From NCBI GenBank assembly GCA_023395595.1, contig JAEWYO010000043.1:1-39676 (forward strand): DNA of 39,676 nt, written 5' to 3'. The stretch comes from Bacillota bacterium. GTDB taxonomy: Bacteria; Bacillota; Clostridia; Christensenellales; CAG-138. Under the pieces are notes generated by a model that did not search any database, was not told where the DNA came from, and saw only the letters and a program-made list of their open reading frames with translations. Numbering within the stretch: the stretch's first letter is position 1; the number at the start of each line of letters is the position of its first letter. Positions 34,342 through 39,676 of this stretch are shown here, piece by piece. Both the position numbers and the translations under genes were made by a program.

Positions 34342-34377
34342 CAAGAATTTGCATTTCATAACGGAGGCGCACTTTTC

Positions 34378-36258
34378 ATGGCAAAAAAACAATTCAAGGC
34401 GGAATCGCGGCGCATACTCGACCTGATGATCGACAGCATCTACACGCATAAAGAGATCTTTTTGCGTGAGCTCATCAGCAACGCCAGCGATGCGATGGAT
34501 AAGCTCTATTTCCTCTCTCTGACGGACGACAAGGTCGGCAAGAGCCGCGAAGACTTCGAAATCCGCATCACCGCGGACAAGGATAAACGCACCCTGACCA
34601 TCACGGACAACGGCATCGGCATGACCAAGGACGAGCTGGACGAAAACCTCGGCACCATCGCCAAGAGCGGCACGCTCGCCTTCAAGAAAGAGCATGACAC
34701 GGGCGACGCGGTTGACATCATCGGCCAGTTCGGCGTCGGGTTCTATTCCAGCTTCATGGTGGCGGACGACGTGCAGGTGCTTTCCCGCGCTTATGGCAGC
34801 GACGAAGCGTGGCTCTGGGAGAGCGAAGGGCGCGAGGGTTACACGCTCTCCAAGGCGGAAAAGCCGGAGTGCGGTACCGTCATCACCCTCAAGATCAAGG
34901 CAAACACCGACGACGAGCAATATGACCGCTTTCTGGAGTTCTATACCATCTCGCAGCTCGTCAAGCAGTACTCGGACTATATCCGCTACCCGATTCGGAT
35001 GGAGCACACGCACACCCGCCCGAAGAACGGCGACCCGAAGGACACGGAAAGCGTTACCGAAGACGAAACACTCAACAGCCAGATTCCGCTCTGGAAAAAA
35101 CCCAAGAGCGAGCTCAAGGACGAGGACTATAACGAGTTCTACAAGAGCAAGTTCCACGACTATGAAGACCCGCTGCTCACCATCCATTTCAGCGGAGAAG
35201 GCGTAGTCAGCTACGACGCGTTGCTCTTTATCCCGAAAAACCCGCCGTATGATTTCTACGCGAAGGAGTATCAGCGCGGCTTGCAGCTCTATTCCAGCGG
35301 CGTGCTGATCATGGAAAAATGCGCTGATCTACTGCCGGACTATTTCGGTTTTGTCAGCGGCCTTGTGGATAGCAGCGATCTTTCGCTGAACATCTCGCGT
35401 GAACTCTTGCAACACGACCGCCAGCTCAAGACCATCGCGGTCACGCTCAAGAAGCGCATCAAGACCGAACTCAAGAAGCTCATGGACAACGACCGCGAGA
35501 AATACGAGTTGTTCTACAAGAGCTTCAAGCTGCCGATCAAATACGGCCTCTACAGCGATTACGGCATGAACAAGGACTTCCTGAGCGACCTCGTGCTCTA
35601 TCACAGCGCGGCGCAAAACAAGCTCGTCTCGCTCAAAGAATACGTAGACGCGATGAAGGAAGACCAGAAGCACATCTACTATGTTTCGGCTGAGACGGTA
35701 GAGCGCGCGATGAAGCTACCGCAGACCGAACGCGTGCGCGATCAGGGATATGATATTCTCTGCATGACGGACGACGTGGACGAATTCGCTGTGCGCATGC
35801 TCGGCACCTATATGGAGAAGACGTTCAAGTCCGTCTCCGATGCCGACCTTAACCTCGTTTCGGATGAGGAAAAGCGGGCGCAGGAACGCGCGCAGGAGGA
35901 GAACAAGGACATTCTCGCCGCGCTGAGCGCCGCGCTGAGCGGCAAGGTCAAGGATGTTCGCCTGAGCGACCGCCTCAAGAGCTCACCCGTGTGCCTGACC
36001 AGCGACGGCCCGCTCTCCATCGAGATGGAGAAGGTGCTCGCCAGCATGCCGGTCTCCGACGGAACGGTGAAGGCCGAGCGCGTGCTGGAGATCAACCCCG
36101 CGCACCCGGTGTTCGCGGTGCTGGCGAAACTCGGTGCGGACGATGCACGCGTTGGCAAATACGCCAACCTGCTCTACGATCAGGCGCTGCTCATCGAAGG
36201 CTTGCCGATTGAAGACCCGGTGTCATTCTCCAATTCGATTTGCGAATTGATGGTGTAA
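34378..36258 (+). CDS. htpG: Chaperone protein HtpG (Hsp90)
   Basis: This ATP-driven dimeric chaperone acts on late folding intermediates. The 626-residue product has the GHKL N-domain: ELISNASDAMDKL with the Glu/Asn ATP and Mg ligands, DNGIGMT and GQFGVGFYSSFMVAD. The middle domain includes DLSLNISRELLQHDRQL with the catalytic Arg region (SRELLQ). The C-terminal dimerisation domain is also present. GGAGG lies 10 bases before ATG. It is a single-gene unit under CIRCE, ending at a bidirectional terminator. In Bacillus subtilis htpG is not part of the HrcA regulon, so the regulation here differs. Confidence 0.97.
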   Translation: MAKKQFKAESRRILDLMIDSIYTHKEIFLRELISNASDAMDKLYFLSLTDDKVGKSREDFEIRITADKDKRTLTITDNGIGMTKDELDENLGTIAKSGTLAFKKEHDTGDAVDIIGQFGVGFYSSFMVADDVQVLSRAYGSDEAWLWESEGREGYTLSKAEKPECGTVITLKIKANTDDEQYDRFLEFYTISQLVKQYSDYIRYPIRMEHTHTRPKNGDPKDTESVTEDETLNSQIPLWKKPKSELKDEDYNEFYKSKFHDYEDPLLTIHFSGEGVVSYDALLFIPKNPPYDFYAKEYQRGLQLYSSGVLIMEKCADLLPDYFGFVSGLVDSSDLSLNISRELLQHDRQLKTIAVTLKKRIKTELKKLMDNDREKYELFYKSFKLPIKYGLYSDYGMNKDFLSDLVLYHSAAQNKLVSLKEYVDAMKEDQKHIYYVSAETVERAMKLPQTERVRDQGYDILCMTDDVDEFAVRMLGTYMEKTFKSVSDADLNLVSDEEKRAQERAQEENKDILAALSAALSGKVKDVRLSDRLKSSPVCLTSDGPLSIEMEKVLASMPVSDGTVKAERVLEINPAHPVFAVLAKLGADDARVGKYANLLYDQALLIEGLPIEDPVSFSNSICELMV

Positions 36259-36313
36259 CAGGATATTCTTCTGAGGGCACCGCCCTCAAGCTCCCACATC
36301 GCTTCTGAATAGC

Positions 36314-36347
36314 AAAATGGCAGGCCGCCTGGCCTGCCATTTTTGTT
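36314..36347. terminator. Bidirectional terminator between htpG and leuA
   Basis: The 13-bp perfect stem AAAATGGCAGGCC (36314-36326) / GGCCTGCCATTTT (36331-36343) has a 4-base loop and T-rich flanks on the plus side and A-rich on the other. Confidence 0.92.
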
Positions 36348-36360
36348 GTTTGTAAACGTG

Positions 36361-38052
36361 TTAGATGATCTCCAGCCGTTTTGCGCGATTGATCGCGGAA
36401 AGAATTCCGCGCAGCGGCGCAAGGCTGATGTTATGCGAAATGCCCACGCCGAAGACATCCTTGCCGGAAAGCGACCGCAGATGGATATACGCAACCGCTT
36501 TGGAGTCCGAACCGCTGCGGATTGCGTGCTCCTTGTAGTCCACAAACGTGAATTTGTCCATCTTCTGCCCGCGGATGGCGTTGAAGAATGCATCGATCGG
36601 GCCGTTGCCCTCGCCAACCACGTCAAAGAACGTCTCCTTGTGCGCCAGCGTGCCAGAGAATGTCACATGCGAATTGCCCTGATCGTCCGTGGTCTCAGAG
36701 AAGGAGTGTTTCACGAGGCGGTACGGCGCGTCGAGATCAACATATTCCGCCGTGAAGAGCTCGTAGATGCGCTCGGGCTTGAGTTCCTTGCCCACGCGGT
36801 CGGTCTCCTTTTGCACCACCGTGCCAAACTCGGGGTGCATGGCTTTGGGCAGGTCAAAGTCGAAGTTCTGCTGCATGATGAACGCAGCTCCGCCCTTACC
36901 GGACTGGCTGTTGATGCGGATGATCGGCTCATATTGCCGCCCGACGTCTGCCGGGTCAATCGGCAGATACGGCACCTCCCAGAAGTCCGTCTGCGTCTCC
37001 TGCATATAATGGAAGCCCTTGTTGATCGCGTCCTGATGCGAACCGGAGAATGCGGTGAACACCAGTTCGCCCGCATACGGCTGCCGCTCGCCAATCTTCA
37101 TCTTGGTGACGCTCTCGTAGACTTCCTTGATCTTGTTGATGTTGGAAAAATCCAACTTCGGGTCAACGCGCTGGGTGAAGAGGTTCATCGCAAGGGTCAC
37201 AAGGTCCACGTTGCCCGTGCGCTCGCCGTTGCCAAAGAGCGTGCCTTCCACGCGATCCGCGCCCGCAAGCAGGCCGAGCTCCGCCGTCGCCACACCGCAT
37301 CCGCGGTCGTTATGCGGGTGGAGCGAGATGATCGCGCTTTCGCGATTGGGCAGGTGCGCGATGAAATATTCGATTTCGTCGGCAAAATAGTTGGGCATGC
37401 AGTTTTCCACCGTGGAAGGAAGGTTGAGAATCACCGGCTGTTCCGGCGTTGCGCCGAGCTCTTCCATCACGCGCTGGCAGATATACACCGCGTTGTCCAT
37501 CTCCGTGCCCATGAACGACTCCGGTGAATACTCGTATCTGAGGTTCATGCCGGAAGCGATGGCAGGCGCGGAGAGCCTGCGAATCAACTGCGCCGCTTCC
37601 ACCGCGATCTTCACGATTCCGTCCATCTCCATGCGGAAGACGACCTTGCGCTGGAGCGTCGAGGTGGAGTTGTAAAAGTGTAAAATCACATTCTTCGCGC
37701 CGGCAATCGCCTCAAACGTACGCTGGATGAGGTGCGCACGCGCCTGCACCAGCACCTGAATCGTCACATCGTTTGGGATATGCCCGCCTTCGATCAGCGT
37801 GCGGAGAAACGAAAATTCTGTCTCGGAGGCAGAAGGAAAGCCGACCTCGATCTCTTTGAGCCCGATGTCCACAAGCGTATGGAAGAGCCGGAGCTTTTCT
37901 TCGACGTTCATGGGATCGACCAGCGCCTGGTTGCCGTCCCGCAGATCAACAGAGCACCAGGCAGGCGCCTGCGTGATCTGGCGGTCGGGCCAGGAACGTT
38001 TCTGCATCGGGATCGGTTCAAACGGAATGTACTTTTCAAACGAACGGTGCAT
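36361..38052 (-). CDS. leuA: 2-isopropylmalate synthase (long LeuA2-type)
   Basis: This is the first committed step of leucine synthesis, condensing acetyl-CoA with 2-ketoisovalerate. The 563-residue product belongs to the longer form. The TIM barrel has the metal- and substrate-binding SVDLRDGNQALVDPM near 34-48, IEVGFPSAS, and LHPHNDRGCGVA with the metal-binding His and Asn. The linker and C-terminal regulatory domain (about 430-563, ending in SLAPLRGILSAINRAKRL) bind leucine for feedback control. GAGGAGG precedes ATG. It is regulated by an upstream leucine T-box. No leuB, leuC or leuD follow, so the rest of the pathway is elsewhere. Confidence 0.95.
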   Translation of the reverse strand: MHRSFEKYIPFEPIPMQKRSWPDRQITQAPAWCSVDLRDGNQALVDPMNVEEKLRLFHTLVDIGLKEIEVGFPSASETEFSFLRTLIEGGHIPNDVTIQVLVQARAHLIQRTFEAIAGAKNVILHFYNSTSTLQRKVVFRMEMDGIVKIAVEAAQLIRRLSAPAIASGMNLRYEYSPESFMGTEMDNAVYICQRVMEELGATPEQPVILNLPSTVENCMPNYFADEIEYFIAHLPNRESAIISLHPHNDRGCGVATAELGLLAGADRVEGTLFGNGERTGNVDLVTLAMNLFTQRVDPKLDFSNINKIKEVYESVTKMKIGERQPYAGELVFTAFSGSHQDAINKGFHYMQETQTDFWEVPYLPIDPADVGRQYEPIIRINSQSGKGGAAFIMQQNFDFDLPKAMHPEFGTVVQKETDRVGKELKPERIYELFTAEYVDLDAPYRLVKHSFSETTDDQGNSHVTFSGTLAHKETFFDVVGEGNGPIDAFFNAIRGQKMDKFTFVDYKEHAIRSGSDSKAVAYIHLRSLSGKDVFGVGISHNISLAPLRGILSAINRAKRLEII

Positions 38053-38089
38053 GGTGAATAACTCCTCCTCTTTTGCGTTGCGGTCAGAG

Positions 38090-38366
38090 GGTAAAAGAAA
38101 AGCCCCCGACCAAATCGTGTTGGTCAGGGGCGTAGTTTACGCGGTACCACCCTGGTTTAGCCTTCGGTTGCCCGAATGCCCTCAATAGCCTCCATCAAGG
38201 CCTGAACCGTTAACGAGGTCAGTCGTTTCGTCCTAACGAACTCGTTCAGACGAACAGCTCCGGGATGAGCCATACACATGGACTGCCGCACCGGTTCGCA
38301 CCAAACCACCGGCTCTCTGAGCGGAAGAGGCCACGTCTTGTTCCCTTCACAGCTTTTAGATCATAT
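38090..38366 (-). ncRNA. T-box riboswitch (leucine) with terminator, controlling leuA
   Basis: The minus strand has the invariant T-box sequence AGGGTGGTACCGCG (38140-38153). It is followed by the terminator stem GCCCCTGACC / GGTCGGGGGC (arms 38122-38131 and 38102-38111) and TTTTCTTTT. Stem I lies at about 38250-38357, with AGCTGTGAAGGGA on the 5' side and TCCCGGAGCT on the 3' side, including GA pairs that fit the K-turn below the specifier loop. The specifier reads CTC (Leu) in TGGCTCATCCC. Uncharged tRNA-Leu would promote the antiterminator and switch leuA on. The terminator is followed by the leuA binding site about 35 bases later. Confidence 0.93.
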
Positions 38367-38376
38367 ATTGTTTGCT

Positions 38377-38405
38377 ATTTTATCCACTCTTCACATGGTT
38401 GTCAA
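38377..38405 (-). promoter_or_regulatory. Promoter of the T-box-leuA transcript
   Basis: On the minus strand a perfect TTGACA (38400-38405) and TAAAAT (38377-38382) are 17 bases apart, with the start near 38370, just ahead of stem I. Confidence 0.85.
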
Positions 38406-38467
38406 GTAAAAATTGGTTGATTTTATAATATTCTTTCGTGCGGGGAGCCCAACTCATCCGATATTTC

Positions 38468-38496
38468 TTGCTTTGTATTTTACAAACAGATAAAAT
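38468..38496 (+). promoter_or_regulatory. Promoter of mrnC that leaves almost no leader
   Basis: TTGCTT (38468-38473) and TAAAAT (38491-38496) are 17 bases apart. The expected start (38503-38505) coincides with the ATG of mrnC at 38505, so the mRNA would be leaderless or nearly so. Confidence 0.5.
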
Positions 38497-38504
38497 AATT
38501 GTGT

Positions 38505-38939
38505 ATGGCCATGATTGATGAAATAAGGCGCGCAACACAGGCACAAGCCTGCGCAAACCCGAGGCAACTAGCGCCCTTGGCGCTGGCGCAAATCGGCGAC
38601 ACTGTTTGCGATCTCTACGCGCGCATCTACCTCAACGACCAGTTCGCGCGATCTCCGCACGAGCTGCACCTCGCCGCGAGCAAATTCGTTTGCGCGGCGG
38701 GACAAGCCGCAGCCTACCGCCGGATGGAACCCCATCTGACGGAGGACGAAGCCGCGGTCTTTCGCCGCGGGCGCAACGCCCACAGCGGCACCATGCCGAA
38801 GAATGCCTCCGCCGCGGACTACCACACGGCGACAGGGCTGGAGGCAATGGTCGGCTGGCTGTTTTTAAGCGGCGCGGACGAGCGGCTAAACGAGCTGATG
38901 ACGTATTATTTTCTACCGGAAGCAAAGCCGGAGCAATGA
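38505..38939 (+). CDS. mrnC: Mini-ribonuclease 3
   Basis: Mini-RNase III is a double-strand-specific RNase lacking the RNA-binding domain; in Bacillus it trims 23S rRNA precursor ends. The 144-residue product has the RNase III catalytic pattern. LALAQIGDTVCDLYARIYL carries the Asp signature, FRRGRNAHSGTMPKNAS is diagnostic for this family, and TGLEAMVGWLFLSG holds the second metal-binding Glu. ATG 38505 is taken as the start (38511 is possible). No ribosome binding site is visible upstream, and the promoter places the transcript start at the ATG. In Firmicutes this gene is usually followed by rlmB. Confidence 0.9.
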   Translation: MAMIDEIRRATQAQACANPRQLAPLALAQIGDTVCDLYARIYLNDQFARSPHELHLAASKFVCAAGQAAAYRRMEPHLTEDEAAVFRRGRNAHSGTMPKNASAADYHTATGLEAMVGWLFLSGADERLNELMTYYFLPEAKPEQ

Positions 38940-38954
38940 CAGCCATTGACCACA

Positions 38955-39067
38955 GACACGGCGTTCACAGGGCAACAATGTCGGGGAACGCCAAACAAGA
39001 CTATTTTAAGACAGGCACAGCGTTCACTGGGTAAAAACATCAGAAGCGCCAAACAAGACTATCTAAG
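38955..39067 (+). repeat. Two tandem copies of a structured leader element
   Basis: Copy 1 (38955-39010) and copy 2 (39014-39067), each 54-56 bases, share GCGTTCAC, then a GGG-x-A-rich centre, then the near-identical segment GCCAAACAAGACTAT-x-TAAG. Copy 1 can fold with GGCGTTC (38960-38966) against GAACGCC (38986-38992). In copy 2 the pairing is weaker (AGCGTTC with GAAGCGCC). They fill the gap between mrnC and the repeat-protein gene. No known riboswitch fits. Confidence 0.55.
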
Positions 39068-39089
39068 ATTGAAATGAGGAAATACTTCC

Positions 39090-39676
39090 ATGCCGCAAAA
39101 ACAGTTCGGCTCCGGCCAGGGTGGCCAGAATAAAGGCTCCTATCCCCGCTCCGGCGAGAAGAAGGGCGGATATCCGAAATCCGGCGGTTATCAGGGCAGT
39201 AAGCCCTATGGCCAGAAGACCGAGGGCGGGTATCAGGGTAAGAAAACCTATGGCGATCGCCCGCAGGGCGAAGGCTATCATGGGAAAAAGACCTACGGTG
39301 ACAAACCCGCCGGCACGGGTTATCAGGGCAAGAAGCCATATAGCGACCGTCCGCAGGGCGGCGGCTATCAGGGTAAGCGCGACTTTGGCGACAAGCCCGC
39401 TGGAGAAGGCTACCAAGGCAACCGTTCCTACGGTGATCGTCCGCAGGGCACGGGCTATCAGGGTAAAAAGCCGTTCGGTCAAAAGACCGAAGGCGGGTAT
39501 CAAGGCAATCGCTCCTATGGCGATAAACCCGCAGGAACAGGTTATCAGGGAAAGAAACCCTATGGCGACCGTCCGCAGAGCGGTGGTTATCAGGGTAAGC
39601 GCGACTTTGGCGACAAGCCCGCAGGTGAAGGTTACCAAGGCAACCGTACCTATGGTGATCGTCCGCAAGGCACGGG
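39090..39676 (+). CDS. Partial gene: repetitive Gly/Tyr/Gln/Lys/Arg-rich N-terminal region, possibly of RlmB
   Basis: ATG 39090 follows GAGGA by 9 bases. The frame is open for 195 codons and runs out of the window. After a Gly/Gln/Ser-rich head (residues 1-38) come at least ten full units of 15 residues (two of 14). The consensus is Y-G-D-R/K-P-Q/A-G-x-G-Y-Q-G-K/N-K/R with one more variable residue. The chain is low-complexity, strongly basic and aromatic, and should be disordered. The product is not identifiable from this part. The position after mrnC suggests the 23S rRNA 2'-O-methyltransferase RlmB, whose catalytic SPOUT domain would lie beyond the edge. It might instead be another RNA-binding protein. 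A minus-strand open frame over the same DNA is a shadow of the repeats. Confidence 0.65.
   Translation, partial: MPQKQFGSGQGGQNKGSYPRSGEKKGGYPKSGGYQGSKPYGQKTEGGYQGKKTYGDRPQGEGYHGKKTYGDKPAGTGYQGKKPYSDRPQGGGYQGKRDFGDKPAGEGYQGNRSYGDRPQGTGYQGKKPFGQKTEGGYQGNRSYGDKPAGTGYQGKKPYGDRPQSGGYQGKRDFGDKPAGEGYQGNRTYGDRPQGT
39204..39676 (+). repeat. 45-bp coding tandem repeat array with a 5-unit higher-order period
   Basis: Ten complete units plus part of an eleventh follow one another from 39204. Units alternate between DRPQ and DKPA types. The order repeats with a period of five units (222 bp): for example DFGDKPAGEGYQGNR occurs at residues 97-111 and again 74 residues later. The short unit ending KTEGGYQG appears twice. 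Copies differ mainly at third codon positions, so amino-acid sequence is conserved more than DNA. The array continues past the window. Confidence 0.85.

Noticed and set aside
36343..37527. Plus-strand open frame of 394 codons
   Set aside because: It is antisense to leuA and begins inside the bidirectional terminator region; it is a shadow frame.
39063..39668. Minus-strand 201-codon frame resembling a repetitive hydrophobic membrane protein
   Set aside because: The repeat array read backwards gives a pseudo-hydrophobic chain. The plus-strand frame has a start with binding site, is open to the edge, and keeps residues while third bases vary.
39204..39676. Possible CRISPR array
   Set aside because: Units are directly adjacent without unique spacers, are multiples of three, and are in frame with an open reading frame, so this is a coding tandem repeat.

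Overview
The window comes from a Gram-positive member of the Firmicutes, most likely class Clostridia with fairly GC-rich coding DNA. Supporting signs are strong AGGAGG-type ribosome binding sites, sigma-A-like promoters, lipobox lipoproteins, a T-box leader, a perfect CIRCE operator, a split GcvPA/GcvPB glycine decarboxylase, a Mini-RNase III, and a leader typical of a clostridial rRNA operon at the left edge. I cannot place it below class from sequence alone. No phage, IS element, CRISPR array or tRNA gene was seen.

Layout. 1-223: promoter and leader of an rRNA operon running left out of the window. 503-4256 (minus): lysS, greA, dus and a small membrane protein. 4417-5399 (plus): mrp behind a near-perfect promoter. 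5470-14135 (minus): a threonine/glycine/one-carbon block made of tdh-kbl and a glycine cleavage operon (gcvH, gcvPA, gcvPB and a gcvT-glyA fusion) under a tandem glycine riboswitch. 14176-21800 (minus): an AT-richer beta-helix lipoprotein, a GltS-like glutamate carrier, a GPH-type sugar carrier, a secreted metallophosphoesterase and an S33-like hydrolase. 22088-25402 (plus): tig-clpP-clpX. 25678-26922: a zincin-like lipoprotein. 27219-30161 (minus): a glycosyltransferase fused to a beta-lactamase-fold serine hydrolase. 30306-34184 (plus): a membrane protein, a TetR regulator and ftsH. 34283-36258: htpG under CIRCE. 36361-38405 (minus): leuA under a leucine T-box. 38468 to the end (plus): mrnC, then an open reading frame that leaves the window and begins with a long 15-residue tandem-repeat region, by position probably an N-terminal extension of RlmB.

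How the parts work together. Tdh and Kbl convert threonine to glycine and acetyl-CoA. The glycine cleavage genes split glycine to CO2, ammonia and methylene-tetrahydrofolate. The SHMT domain fused to GcvT can use that methylene-tetrahydrofolate with a second glycine to make serine. The riboswitch would turn the pathway on when glycine is high. A second theme is proteostasis (tig, clpP, clpX, ftsH, htpG within about 14 kb).

The most unusual items are the GcvT-SHMT fusion, the glycosyltransferase/serine-hydrolase fusion, the tyrosine- and arginine/lysine-rich repeat protein with a duplicated leader hairpin upstream, the CIRCE-controlled htpG, and an apparently leaderless mrnC transcript.
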